DNA from: Ignavibacteria bacterium
GTDB taxonomy: Bacteria > Bacteroidota > Ignavibacteria > Ignavibacteriales > Ignavibacteriaceae
Direction of reading: 5' to 3'
Length of the DNA stretch: 64,000 nucleotides
Assembly (NCBI GenBank): GCA_030684555.1
Contig: JAUXVN010000090.1
Span: 56,162 to 120,161 of the forward strand
A program made the translations under genes and the position numbers. This document shows, one piece after another, positions 9,578 through 18,701 of the stretch. The stretch's first letter is position 1; each line of letters opens with the position of its first letter. A model generated the notes under the pieces. It saw only the letters and a list, made by a program, of their open reading frames with translations. It was not told where the DNA came from and did no database searches.

Positions 9578-11041
9578 TTAATTAAATACTGCTTTAAAAG
9601 TCCCATTGGGTTGTAACGAGGTAAATCCTTTTGGTTTGTCACCGTCCATTTGAAATGTAATTGTATAGCCTTGTTTGCCTTTTACAGTAAAAACGTTTTC
9701 AGATAGTAGTTGGAATTCGCTATCATCTTGTCCTGGAACTATAGCCCACAATTTAGCGTCACGAATTTCTAAAATTATAGAAATGTTATAGGTTTCCAAA
9801 ACATAAACGCCTACATATTTTTGTAAATCTACAGTTACAGGGATTGATGTTCCGTTTGTAATTAAAGCGTCTAACTTTATTTTAGTCTCTGCATTATTAT
9901 TAATCTGCAATGCTTTTTTATAATTTGAAATGGCATTGATAGTATCCTTGTTAGCCAAAAAATAATCAGCATACGAATCATAAACATTACTACTTAAAGG
10001 ATAACTTTCAATGTTTAGTTCAAATAACGCTTGTGCTTTATTGAATTGATTTTTACCCAAAGCATCGTATGCAAAATAGTTGATCAATGCTTCTGGTGCT
10101 GAATTTTTGTAGCCCATTTTATCAGACACATTAACATAATGCGTTTTTAATATTGAAGCAATTAACGCAGTAGAGTCAGCAAAATCCTTTTCGGTTGCAT
10201 CCAAATGATAATAGTCAAAAATAAAACGTAACCCATCATACTCACTTAACAATGGTATTGTATTATGTCCTTCGGTCTCATAATATTTTTGTGCATAGAG
10301 CAAACCATTGGTATTTGCTTTCAAGAATTCATCTAACTTGAAAATTGAACGGATATGCTGTGTTTCAAATGAACTGTCGTTTTTAATCTGTGCTATTGTC
10401 ATTCCCTTAGGCATTGTATTAGCTGTTCCAACAAAAAGTCTTTTACCATTCATATTTTGTTTGGGCAATTGATCAATAGCCTTGTTCAAAAACTTTTCGT
10501 TATTGTACCACATACTTGGGTCAATAGCAATGTAGGCATTAAATAATTGGGGAAATTTAGTGAGAACATCAATTGCGGTGAGTCCACCTAAGGAATGACC
10601 AACTAACAATTTGTAAGGGGCAGTGTTGTAATTCTTGTCTATGTATGGTATTAATTCGGATGATAAAAAGTCAATAAAAGGGTTTGTTTTGTTTAAATCA
10701 TCAGAAGGCACTAAATCCCTTAATCTGTTTGTGTTTTCAATGGCAACCACAATCATTTCAGGTAATGCACCATTTCCGTTGGCTTGACTAAGTTGTTGAA
10801 TGATGCCGACTGTCGAAAAGAAATGAGCATCACCATCTAATAAATACAATACAGGGTATCGCTTATCAGGAATTACACTTTGAGAAGTAATGTCTGGAGT
10901 ATAAATCCAAATTTTTCTATTTTCATTCAATACCTTGGAATAAATGATTTCTTTTTTACCTATGGTAATGCTTTCGTTATTTTGAGCATTTACAAAAAAG
11001 CTGAGCAGTAATAAAACTGACAATATAAATATTGTTTTCAT
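9578..11041 (-). CDS. Secreted esterase D family hydrolase with C-terminal TPR-like tail
   Basis: The signal peptide is MKTIFILSVLLLLSFFVNAQ. An esterase D-type alpha/beta hydrolase at ~25-275 follows, with YPVLYLLDGDAHF, the nucleophile in VGHSLGGLTA, and the His in EGHNTIPL. The remainder, ~300-487, has a TPR-like helical part (YDSYADYFLANKDTINAISNYKKAL) and a small beta domain at the end (YVGVYVLE, GYTITFQMDGDKP) like those at the C-termini of Bacteroidota beta-lactamase-related hydrolases. The style is flavobacterial and differs from the other esterase in this window. It is followed on the same strand by nothing but the palindrome at 9426. The substrate is unknown. Confidence 0.75.
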   Translation of the reverse strand: MKTIFILSVLLLLSFFVNAQNNESITIGKKEIIYSKVLNENRKIWIYTPDITSQSVIPDKRYPVLYLLDGDAHFFSTVGIIQQLSQANGNGALPEMIVVAIENTNRLRDLVPSDDLNKTNPFIDFLSSELIPYIDKNYNTAPYKLLVGHSLGGLTAIDVLTKFPQLFNAYIAIDPSMWYNNEKFLNKAIDQLPKQNMNGKRLFVGTANTMPKGMTIAQIKNDSSFETQHIRSIFKLDEFLKANTNGLLYAQKYYETEGHNTIPLLSEYDGLRFIFDYYHLDATEKDFADSTALIASILKTHYVNVSDKMGYKNSAPEALINYFAYDALGKNQFNKAQALFELNIESYPLSSNVYDSYADYFLANKDTINAISNYKKALQINNNAETKIKLDALITNGTSIPVTVDLQKYVGVYVLETYNISIILEIRDAKLWAIVPGQDDSEFQLLSENVFTVKGKQGYTITFQMDGDKPKGFTSLQPNGTFKAVFN

Positions 11042-11054
11042 AAATTATTTTAAG

Positions 11055-11264
11055 TTAAGTTTCTTCTACGTATTCAAGAATATCAGAAGGCTGACAGTTT
11101 AGTACCTTACAAATAGCTTCCAAAGTGCTAAAGCGTATAGCTTTCGCTTTTCCAGTTTTTAAGATGGAAAGGTTAGAAAGTGTTAGTCCAACTTTTTCTG
11201 ATAGCTCATTAAGTGACATTTTTCGCTTTGCCATCATAACATCTAAGTTTACAATGATTGGCAT
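11055..11264 (-). CDS. Small XRE-family (YozG-like) transcriptional regulator
   Basis: The 69 residues form a single Cro/CI helix-turn-helix (LDVMMAKRKMSLNELSEKVGLTLSNLSILKTGKAKAIRF is the HTH region in part, with the recognition helix around LTLSNLSIL). The C-terminal LEAICKVLNCQPSDIL is typical of the YozG/YdbL-like subgroup. It starts 3 nt after the stop of the DUF2975 gene, so the two are co-transcribed. This regulator/DUF2975 pairing is common in Firmicutes and Bacteroidota. It probably autoregulates through the palindrome at 11842-11855. Confidence 0.85.
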   Translation of the reverse strand: MPIIVNLDVMMAKRKMSLNELSEKVGLTLSNLSILKTGKAKAIRFSTLEAICKVLNCQPSDILEYVEET

Positions 11265-11267
11265 AGC

Positions 11268-11804
11268 TTATACCGTTAAATCGTTTTCGTTTTGAATATC
11301 TACTCCCTTTTTGAAAATCGTCGCAATAATATAGATTACAGCCCCCATAAAAATAAACGCCTGACTGTCTGTCCAAAATTGGTTTAAGTTTTCGGTGACA
11401 AAACCATAATGCATTAAATATTTAACTAACTGTCTGGCGATGTAACCTAATAGTCCAATTGAAAGGGTGTAATAACTAATTTGTGAAATTTGGCTTGAAA
11501 CAAAAGTGTTGAAAGGTTTTGATAAATCCATTTTGTGCATTAGCCTGATAACTATGTAAAATAGGCAAGCTTTTAAAATTGAAATGAAGAGAATAAAGCT
11601 ATAGATACCGAAAAAAGCCAATTTACTTTCTTCATACATTTCAATTAAGTCCAACTTTTGATAAAGATTTTGGACAAATTCAGGCTTATACAGACTGAAA
11701 AAGAAATTTACTATCAAGCCCCCGGCTTCAATACTCAAGCCGACAAAGATGATCCAAGCTACAATATATAAGCCCCAAAATACGAAGTTGTTTGTTTTTG
11801 ACAT
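11268..11804 (-). CDS. DUF2975 membrane protein
   Basis: The 178 residues contain four predicted membrane helices: ~8-32, ~65-90, ~110-130 and ~145-168. The family is recognised by its layout and by the adjoining YozG-like regulator. Its function is unknown; the pair is often treated as a membrane sensor/regulator module. It is the first gene of the 11804-to-9578 run and is preceded by a strong Bacteroidota-type promoter. Confidence 0.75.
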   Translation of the reverse strand: MSKTNNFVFWGLYIVAWIIFVGLSIEAGGLIVNFFFSLYKPEFVQNLYQKLDLIEMYEESKLAFFGIYSFILFISILKACLFYIVIRLMHKMDLSKPFNTFVSSQISQISYYTLSIGLLGYIARQLVKYLMHYGFVTENLNQFWTDSQAFIFMGAVIYIIATIFKKGVDIQNENDLTV

Positions 11805-11834
11805 ATCTTTTCTTTAATGTGTTAATTGATGTCG

Positions 11835-11864
11835 CAAAGATAATAAATATTTATTGATAAACAA
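11835..11864 (-). promoter_or_regulatory. Bacteroidota-type promoter with internal operator palindrome
   Basis: On the minus strand TTG (11864-11862), 19 nt, then TATCTTTG (11842-11835) matches TTG-N19-TAnnTTTG exactly. The perfect palindrome AATAAATATTTATT (11842-11855) fills the spacer and touches the -7 box. That is where a repressor such as the downstream XRE protein would bind. The promoter match is direct; the operator role is inference. Confidence 0.6.
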
Positions 11865-12080
11865 TAAAAATATATCTTTATTCAAAAAAAATTTCGAACC
11901 CTTAATAGATTTGTGATAAATCGTTGATTAATTAAGATTTGTCATTGAGTGTATAAGTCCGAATATGAAGGTGAGTTTTGTTTGGGATATAATTTAGCGG
12001 AGTTTCGGTTTCTTTTTACAATGCCCGCTAACTAATAAATAGTAGTTGTAAATATTCTTGTTCGGTTACTTTAAAATTAA
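11865..12080. other. Intergenic tail of the putative acquired block
   Basis: The stretch between the DUF2975 promoter and the aconitase terminator holds no credible gene. Its only notable element is ATGCCCGCTAAC (12021-12032), which recalls the GC-rich arms of the palindrome at 9426-9455. This may mark the other edge of the inserted segment. Confidence 0.35.
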
Positions 12081-12108
12081 AAACCCGATTTAATTATAAA
12101 TCGGGTTT
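12081..12108 (-). terminator. Terminator of the aconitase gene
   Basis: AAACCCGATTTA (12081-12092) pairs perfectly with TAAATCGGGTTT (12097-12108) around a 4-nt loop. On the minus strand it follows the acnA stop by about 20 nt and runs into a T-rich stretch. Confidence 0.85.
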
Positions 12109-12129
12109 AATTTTATAATCGAAAAAGTT

Positions 12130-14382
12130 CTAACCTTTAGCAATCATATTCAACGCACTGCCGGCTTTGAACCATTCAAATTGTCTTTCATTAAAAGTAT
12201 GATTTAATGTAATTTCATCTGCGGAACCATCACTGTGTTTAATTAATAGAGTGAAAGGTTTACCGACTTGAAATTCTGTTAATCCTTTAATGTTGACTTT
12301 ATCGTCTTCACGAATTAAATCATAATCAGAAGGGTTTGCAAAAGTTAGAGGAAGCATTCCTTGCTTCTTCAAATTTGTTTCATGAATTCGGGCAAAACTT
12401 TTAACAATTATTGCACGACCGCCAAGAAAACGTGGTTCTAATGCAGCATGTTCTCTGCTTGACCCTTCTCCATAATTTTCATCACCTATAACAACCCAAC
12501 CGATGTTTCCGGCTTTATATTCACGCGCAACCTCCGGAACCGATTTAACCTCACCGGTATAAATATTTTTAACTTTTCCGGTTTCACCGGAAAAAGCATT
12601 AGTTGCACCAATAAACATATTATTTGAAATATTATCAAGGTGACCTCTATATTTCAACCACGGACCTGCCATTGAAATATGATCGGTTGTACATTTTCCC
12701 TTTGCTTTAAGAAGAATAGTTACATCTTCTATATCTTTTCCATCCCATGCAGAAAAAGCTTGAAGTAATTGTAAACGGTCACTATTGGAATCTACTTTAA
12801 CATCAACCATTGAGCCATCTTCAGCGGGAGTAACAAAACCATTTTCACCTGCATCAAATCCTAGAGCGGGAAGTTCCTCACCTGTTGGAGGTTCAAGTTT
12901 AACTTTTTCACCGGCTTCATTAATAAGCTCATCAGTTAAAGGGTTAAACGATAAACTTCCGGCTATTGCAAGTGCTGTTGTAATTTCCGGACTTGCAACA
13001 AACGCCAATGTATTTGGATTACCATCATTTCGTTTAGCAAAATTTCGATTAAATGAAGTTACAATTGTATTCTTTTCAGTGGGCATATCCATTCTCTTCC
13101 ACATCCCGATACATGGTCCGCAGGCATTTGCAAGAATAATTCCACCGAGTTCCTCCAATATTTGAAGCTGTCCATCACGCTCAATAGTTGCGCGCACTTG
13201 TTCTGAACCCGGAGTAATAGTGAATTGAGCTTTCGACTTTAATCCCTTTGCTAACGCTTGTTTTGCTATGCTTGCTGAACGGTCTATATCTTCATAACTT
13301 GAATTTGTGCAGCTTCCTATTAATGCAACTTCAATCTTATCAGGATAACCTTTTTCAATTACTGCTTCTTTCATTTTGGAAATTGGCCAAGCGAGGTCGG
13401 GAGTAAATGGACCATTAAGCATTGGTTCAAGTTCACTTAAATTTATCTCGATAATCTGATCGAAATATTTTGAATAATCACTATAAATTTCGGGATCGTC
13501 TGTTAAAATATCTTTCATTGATAAAGCAAGTTCAGCGAGATCTTCTCTTAATGTTGATTTTAGATAACGAACCATGCTTTCATCAAATGGGAAGACTGAT
13601 GTGGTTGCACCGATTTCAGCTCCCATGTTACAAATTGTTCCTTTACCGGTACAAGAAAGTGAAGCTGCCCCTTCACCAAAATATTGAACTATTGCACCGG
13701 TTCCTCCTTTTACGGTAAGGAGTCCGGCAACTTTTAAAATTACATCTTTTGCTGAAGCCCATCCCGAAAGTTTTCCGGTTAAGTGAATACCAATAAGTTT
13801 AGGCCATTTTAATTCCCATGGCATACCTGCCATAACATCCACAGCATCCGCACCTCCGACACCAATGGCAATCATTCCAAGTCCTCCTGCATTTGGTGTG
13901 TGTGAGTCTGTACCAATCATCATTCCACCGGGGAAAGCATAATTTTCTAAAACTACTTGATGAATAATTCCCGCTCCCGGTTTCCAAAAACCAATTCCAT
14001 ATTTTTGACTAACGCTCTCAAGGAAATCATAGACTTCTTTATTCTCGTTGTTTGCACGAGACAAATCTTCAGTTGCTCCAACTTGTGCCTGAATCAAGTG
14101 ATCGCAATGAACTGTGGAAGGAACGGCTGCAGATTTTCTTCCTGCCGACATAAACTGTAACAATGCCATTTGTGCTGTAGCATCCTGCATTGCAACTCTA
14201 TCCGGTGCTAAATCTGCATAATCTTTACCGCGTTGTAATTCTTGGGAAGGTAATTCACATAAATGTGTGTATAATATTTTTTCAGTATATGTTAGTGGTC
14301 TGCCAAGTAGTTTTCTGGCGTGATCAACTTTGAACTGAAATTCAGCATAGACTTTTTTTATCATATCTAAATTTGGTGTCAT
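12130..14382 (-). CDS. acn: Aconitate hydratase (mitochondrial/AcnA-like type)
   Basis: This enzyme interconverts citrate and isocitrate in the TCA cycle with a [4Fe-4S] cluster. It is about 750 residues. Cluster ligands are visible as [11 protein letters not shown] and [13 protein letters not shown], and substrate-binding segments as [27 protein letters not shown] and [13 protein letters not shown]. The swivel domain is C-terminal. I place the start at 14382, where ATGACACC is preceded by AAGAGGAAAAC. A longer frame begins at 14418 but adds 12 unconserved-looking residues without a good ribosome site. The gene is monocistronic and divergent from the FAD-linked oxidase. Confidence 0.95.
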   Translation of the reverse strand: MTPNLDMIKKVYAEFQFKVDHARKLLGRPLTYTEKILYTHLCELPSQELQRGKDYADLAPDRVAMQDATAQMALLQFMSAGRKSAAVPSTVHCDHLIQAQVGATEDLSRANNENKEVYDFLESVSQKYGIGFWKPGAGIIHQVVLENYAFPGGMMIGTDSHTPNAGGLGMIAIGVGGADAVDVMAGMPWELKWPKLIGIHLTGKLSGWASAKDVILKVAGLLTVKGGTGAIVQYFGEGAASLSCTGKGTICNMGAEIGATTSVFPFDESMVRYLKSTLREDLAELALSMKDILTDDPEIYSDYSKYFDQIIEINLSELEPMLNGPFTPDLAWPISKMKEAVIEKGYPDKIEVALIGSCTNSSYEDIDRSASIAKQALAKGLKSKAQFTITPGSEQVRATIERDGQLQILEELGGIILANACGPCIGMWKRMDMPTEKNTIVTSFNRNFAKRNDGNPNTLAFVASPEITTALAIAGSLSFNPLTDELINEAGEKVKLEPPTGEELPALGFDAGENGFVTPAEDGSMVDVKVDSNSDRLQLLQAFSAWDGKDIEDVTILLKAKGKCTTDHISMAGPWLKYRGHLDNISNNMFIGATNAFSGETGKVKNIYTGEVKSVPEVAREYKAGNIGWVVIGDENYGEGSSREHAALEPRFLGGRAIIVKSFARIHETNLKKQGMLPLTFANPSDYDLIREDDKVNIKGLTEFQVGKPFTLLIKHSDGSADEITLNHTFNERQFEWFKAGSALNMIAKG

Positions 14383-14499
14383 GTTTTCCTCTTGATTATA
14401 TTTTAATAATTTATTCAAAATTACGAAATAAAATTAAATGATTTTCCTATTTTTGATCTTACTGAAGAAAAAGATAATAATTATATAGATAAACCCGGT

Positions 14500-15960
14500 A
14501 TGCTAAAAAAAACAAATCGAGATGAAATAGAATCGTATTTAGTTGATGCTTCAAATTACAAAGGCAATTGTGATGTTGTTTACTTTCCCGAAAGTGAAGA
14601 CGAAATTATTTCAATAATTAAAGATGCTAATACCAACAAAATTCCGGTTACAATTGCAGGAAACGGAACCGGATTAACAGGAGCGCGGGTACCCGATAGC
14701 GGTATAGTTATATCAACCGAAAAACTGAATCAAATAATTGAAATTAATCGAGAAGAGAATTTTATTATTGTTGAAACAGGTGTTATTCTTTCAACAATAC
14801 TTGAAAAACTTAAAGAACATAATTTACTCTATCCCCCTGATCCAACTGAACAAAACTGTTTCATCGGTGCAACAATTGCGACGAATGCATCCGGTGCAAA
14901 AACATTCAAATATGGTCCTACACGCGATTATGTTTTATCTCTAAGTTTAATATTGCCAACAGGAGATAAACTTGAATTAGAAAGAGGAAAAAACTTCGCC
15001 TTTAACAATTCGCTTACTTTAATTATCTCGGATGAAAAGAGAATAAACATTGAATTACCCAGGATAGAAATGCCAAATACAAAAAATGCTTCGGGTTATT
15101 TCATTAAAGAAAATATGGATGCAATTGATTTATTCATCGGATCGGAAGGAACGCTTGGTATAATTACCAAAGCCAAATTAAAAGTACTCCCTTACCCTTT
15201 TGATACATTATCATGCGTAGTCTTTTTTAAAAATGAAGTTGACGGAATAAACTTTGTTTCTAGAAGCCGCGAATTATCAAGACTTAATGAAAATGACTTT
15301 TCAGCTCGTGCATTAGAATTTTTCGATAGAAATGCATTACAATTTCTTAAAGATGATTTCAATGAAATTGATAGTACCGCAAGTTGTGCGGTATGGTTTG
15401 AGCAAGAAACAACAACGGAAAATGAAGATTCCCTAACTGAAGAATGGTTTAATCTAATTGAAAAATGTAACGGGAAATTAGATAATATTTGGGTGGGAAT
15501 GCAAGAAGTTGATAAGATGAAAATAAAAGAGTTCCGTCATGCAATTTCATATAAAGTGAATGAATATATTTCCCGAAATAACTTCCGCAAACTTGGTACC
15601 GATGTCGCCGTTCCAGATGATGTATTTCGTGATTTTTATTTCTTTTGTCAAAACTTAGTAACCGAAAGCGATATTGATTCCGTTTGTTACGGGCATTTCG
15701 GAAATTCACACATACATTTGAACATGCTTCCAAAATCAGATGACGAGTTTTTAAAAGGAAAGAACTTATATAAACAGATATGTGAAAAAGCTGTTGAGCT
15801 TAAAGGGACAGTCTCTGCAGAGCATGGAATCGGAAAAATCAAAACTGATTACCTCTTGATGATGTTTGGAACCGAAGGCGTAAATAAAATGCGAAACATC
15901 AAAAAAGTGCTTGATCCCAATAACATTTTGGGACGGGGAACAATGTTTACTCCCGACTGA
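14500..15960 (+). CDS. FAD-linked oxidase of the GlcD / D-lactate dehydrogenase family
   Basis: The 486 residues have the PCMH-type FAD-binding domain at ~1-220 (VTIAGNGTGLTGARVP, GATIATNASGAKTFKYG, FIGSEGTLGIITKAKLKV) and the FAD-oxidase C-terminal domain. The latter carries YGHFGNSHIHLNMLP and SAEHGIGKIKTDYL, which supply substrate/metal-site histidines. The family oxidises 2-hydroxy acids such as D-lactate or glycolate. The sequence does not settle the substrate. No GlcE/GlcF partners or Fe-S subunit adjoin, so it is probably a stand-alone enzyme using a quinone or other acceptor. Confidence 0.85.
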   Translation: MLKKTNRDEIESYLVDASNYKGNCDVVYFPESEDEIISIIKDANTNKIPVTIAGNGTGLTGARVPDSGIVISTEKLNQIIEINREENFIIVETGVILSTILEKLKEHNLLYPPDPTEQNCFIGATIATNASGAKTFKYGPTRDYVLSLSLILPTGDKLELERGKNFAFNNSLTLIISDEKRINIELPRIEMPNTKNASGYFIKENMDAIDLFIGSEGTLGIITKAKLKVLPYPFDTLSCVVFFKNEVDGINFVSRSRELSRLNENDFSARALEFFDRNALQFLKDDFNEIDSTASCAVWFEQETTTENEDSLTEEWFNLIEKCNGKLDNIWVGMQEVDKMKIKEFRHAISYKVNEYISRNNFRKLGTDVAVPDDVFRDFYFFCQNLVTESDIDSVCYGHFGNSHIHLNMLPKSDDEFLKGKNLYKQICEKAVELKGTVSAEHGIGKIKTDYLLMMFGTEGVNKMRNIKKVLDPNNILGRGTMFTPD

Positions 15961-16078
15961 GAAGTTTTGCAATCACTACGATTTTTCTGTTAAGTATATA
16001 TTTTGTTTTATATCTTATTTCCGTTCTATTTATATTTCTTCAAATCGGTTAATATTTTTTAACAAATAAAATTTAATC

Positions 16079-16939
16079 ATGGAATTTCCATTCAAGAAAA
16101 TCGGTCTTGCAATAACCTTTTCCCCCACGGGAAAATCTTTGCTCCTCGAAGCAAAACGTCTACAACAACTTTTTAATTCCGAATTATTTCTATTCCACAT
16201 CGGTGAAAAAAACGAAGAGAAGGAAGCAGCACTTCTTCAATTAATTGCTGATTCCGGGCTTCCACCAAATTCATTTAAATTGGATTGGGGAAGTGGTAAA
16301 CCTGCAAAAGCTATTATCAAAAAAGCAAAAGAATATTCGCTTGATCTCTTAATTGCAGGTGCTTTAGAAAAAGAGACGATGATAAATTACTACATCGGAT
16401 CAGTAGCAAGAAAACTTATGCGAAAAGCTCCCTGCAGTCTTTTAATACATACAATTAGACCCGGCGGATTGAGCAAGTTTAATAAATTTTGTGTATCGGT
16501 TGACTTTACTTCTGAAAACGAAAAAATGATTCAACTTGCATATCAATTTGCACTTCTCGAAAACGCAAAAGAATTTGTTCTAATCCGTGAGTTTAAGGTT
16601 CTCGGACTCACATCAACCGTATACGAAACAGGTTCGGCACAAGGAACAGAAAAAGTCCGGCTGGAAATTCAAAAAGAAGAAGAAGAAAAAACAAAGCTAT
16701 ATGTCAAAGAACTTCAATTAAAAAATATTAGTGTAGAAACAGTTTGTTTATACGGAAAAGAAGGTTGGGAGGCAAATAAATATATACGCGAAAACGGCGG
16801 AGATATTTTTGTACATCTTGCACCAAAACATTCATTAAAATTCGTTGACAGATTGTTCCAACATGATTTAGAATTTATTGTAAAAGAATTACCATGCTCT
16901 TTATTACTTATTAAACTTTCAAACGAAGATAAATCATAA
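16079..16939 (+). CDS. Tandem universal stress protein (UspA x2)
   Basis: The 286 residues hold two USP folds. The first, ~3-125, ends with the ATP-type signature GSVARKLMRKAPCSLLIH. The second, ~138-280, ends with DLEFIVKELPCSLLLIK and lacks a clear G-2x-G-9x-GS loop, so only the first may bind nucleotide. Its stop overlaps the start of the antiporter gene by one base (TAATG). The two are therefore translationally coupled, and a role in controlling or sensing the antiporter is plausible, as for USP domains fused to antiporters in other bacteria. Confidence 0.85.
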   Translation: MEFPFKKIGLAITFSPTGKSLLLEAKRLQQLFNSELFLFHIGEKNEEKEAALLQLIADSGLPPNSFKLDWGSGKPAKAIIKKAKEYSLDLLIAGALEKETMINYYIGSVARKLMRKAPCSLLIHTIRPGGLSKFNKFCVSVDFTSENEKMIQLAYQFALLENAKEFVLIREFKVLGLTSTVYETGSAQGTEKVRLEIQKEEEEKTKLYVKELQLKNISVETVCLYGKEGWEANKYIRENGGDIFVHLAPKHSLKFVDRLFQHDLEFIVKELPCSLLLIKLSNEDKS

Positions 16940-18615
16940 TGAAAATGTCTGTTGCCGACATAACATTTTTCCTTATAGGAATAAGCGTAATGTTGCTATT
17001 TGCCAGGATATTTGGTGAATTAGCACGTTCTGTAAAGCAACCAATAATTGTTGGCGAAATTCTTGCCGGAATTATTCTCGGACCCACTCTTTTGGGCCTT
17101 TTTTGGCCGGAAGTATTTCAAAATTTGTTTAGGCAATCTGAAAATGTTGGAATCGCATTTGAAGGTTTAACAACTATTGCCGTTGTTATGTTGTTACTAG
17201 TTTCCGGTTTGGAAGTTGATTTAAGTGTCGTATTAAAGCAGAGTCGTACAGCTATATCTACAAGTTTAATGGGATTGGTGGTTCCATTTTTCATTGGATT
17301 TTCGATGGGTTATTTTTTTCCTGATCTTCTCGGAATAGCTGACCATAGTCAGAAGTTGGTTTTTGCATTATTCATCGGTGTCGCTTTATCAATTACCGCA
17401 CTACCGGTCGTCGCGAAAACTTTGATGGATCTTAATCTTCTTAAAACTGAAATTGGAACAGTCATTATTGCTTCTGCAATGGTAGATGATTTAATTGGAT
17501 GGATTATTTTTTCTATCATTTTGGGAATGATGGGAACAGCAAATCACGGTTTTGGATTTGAAACAACTTTTTTACTTGCTTTCGCATTTATCAGCTTCAT
17601 GTTAATTTTTGGGAGAAAAATATTTAATTATGTATTACCAACAATCCAAAACAAATTATCTTTCCCTGGTGGAGTCATTAATTTTATATTAATATCAGGT
17701 TTCCTTTCAGCCGCATTTACAGAGTATATCGGTATTCATGCAATTTTCGGTGCGTTTATAACCGGAATTGCTATAGGTGATTCAGTTCACTTAAAACAAC
17801 ATACTCGTGAAATCATTCATCAATTTATTACAAATATTTTTGCTCCGTTGTTCTTTGTTTCAATTGGACTTAGGGTCAACTTTATTGCTCATTTTGATAT
17901 TGTAATCGTAGCAGTTTTTTTATTACTTGCATTTGCCGGAAAAGTAATCGGTTGTGGGCTTGGGGCTTATTTGGGTGGACTAAAAAGATGGGACTCATTG
18001 GCTGTCGGATTTGGTATGAATTCACGCGGTGCAATGGAAATCATCTTAGGCATATTAGCTTTTGATGCCGGTATAATTGAAGAGAAGGTTTTTGTTGCTC
18101 TTGTTATTATGGCTCTTGTAACTTCCATAACTAGTGCTCCTTTAATTGGTTTTGCTCTTAGATACAAAAGAAAAGAAAAACTAATCACACTAATTGATCC
18201 TAAATTAATAATCTTTTCAACGGCTACAGATAAAAAAACTCTAATTTCTGAACTTGCACAAAAAGTATCGGAAATAATCAAAATCGATAAAGAAATTATT
18301 ATAAGTGAAGTCTTAAAGCGCGAAGAAATAATGCCGACCGGAATTGCAAATTCATTGGCTTTACCACATGCCAAAATTAATATTTCAAAACCTGTTGTAG
18401 CAATTGCATTGTTAAAGAATGAAATTGATTTCGATGCAATTGATGGAATACCTTCAAGAATAGTAGTTTTATTACTAACTCCTCAAAACGATAATGAACT
18501 TCAGTTAAAACTGCTTTCAGAAATTGCCAAAACTTTTGGGGATAAAAAAAGAGTTGATGAGTTATTAAAAGATTTTTCACCCGATTCAATATTTTCAAAT
18601 CTTCAGAAATTGTAG
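16939..18615 (+). CDS. CPA2 cation:proton antiporter fused to a PTS EIIA-like domain
   Basis: Residues ~1-395 are a Kef/NapA-like Na+(K+)/H+ exchanger with about 12 membrane helices (EILAGIILGPTLLG; ASAMVDDLIGWIIF with the ion-binding Asp pair; GFGMNSRGAMEIIL). Residues ~410-558 are a fructose/nitrogen-type EIIA domain (MPTGIANSLALPHAKI, whose His matches the phosphorylatable residue). The fusion suggests that transport is gated by phosphorylation or by ligand binding, although no other PTS gene is seen here. It is co-transcribed with the USP gene. The exact cation is not predictable from sequence. Confidence 0.88.
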   Translation: MKMSVADITFFLIGISVMLLFARIFGELARSVKQPIIVGEILAGIILGPTLLGLFWPEVFQNLFRQSENVGIAFEGLTTIAVVMLLLVSGLEVDLSVVLKQSRTAISTSLMGLVVPFFIGFSMGYFFPDLLGIADHSQKLVFALFIGVALSITALPVVAKTLMDLNLLKTEIGTVIIASAMVDDLIGWIIFSIILGMMGTANHGFGFETTFLLAFAFISFMLIFGRKIFNYVLPTIQNKLSFPGGVINFILISGFLSAAFTEYIGIHAIFGAFITGIAIGDSVHLKQHTREIIHQFITNIFAPLFFVSIGLRVNFIAHFDIVIVAVFLLLAFAGKVIGCGLGAYLGGLKRWDSLAVGFGMNSRGAMEIILGILAFDAGIIEEKVFVALVIMALVTSITSAPLIGFALRYKRKEKLITLIDPKLIIFSTATDKKTLISELAQKVSEIIKIDKEIIISEVLKREEIMPTGIANSLALPHAKINISKPVVAIALLKNEIDFDAIDGIPSRIVVLLLTPQNDNELQLKLLSEIAKTFGDKKRVDELLKDFSPDSIFSNLQKL

Positions 18616-18652
18616 TAAATCGAGATTCACACTTCCTAATTCCATAAATTTT

Positions 18653-18681
18653 TTGACAAAAATAATGTAACTTTGTATTAC
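18653..18681 (+). promoter_or_regulatory. Sigma70-like promoter of the S9 peptidase gene
   Basis: TTGACA (18653-18658), 17 nt, then TATTAC (18676-18681), with the start codon 20 nt downstream. An overlapping TAACTTTG (18668-18675) also fits the Bacteroidota -7 box but lacks a well-spaced TTG. Confidence 0.4.
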
Positions 18682-18701
18682 TAAATTTATTTGAGGTTAT
18701 A

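Noticed and set aside
9348..9581. Open frame of 77 codons after the ferredoxin gene
   Set aside because: It has no ribosome site and low-complexity Leu/Ser/Phe content, and it spans the GC-rich palindrome. It looks like a chance frame.
12130..14418. Longer aconitase starting at 14418
   Set aside because: The 12 extra residues have no ribosome site, and a TAATTTTG promoter-like box overlaps them. The start at 14382 has a strong AGAGGAAAAC.
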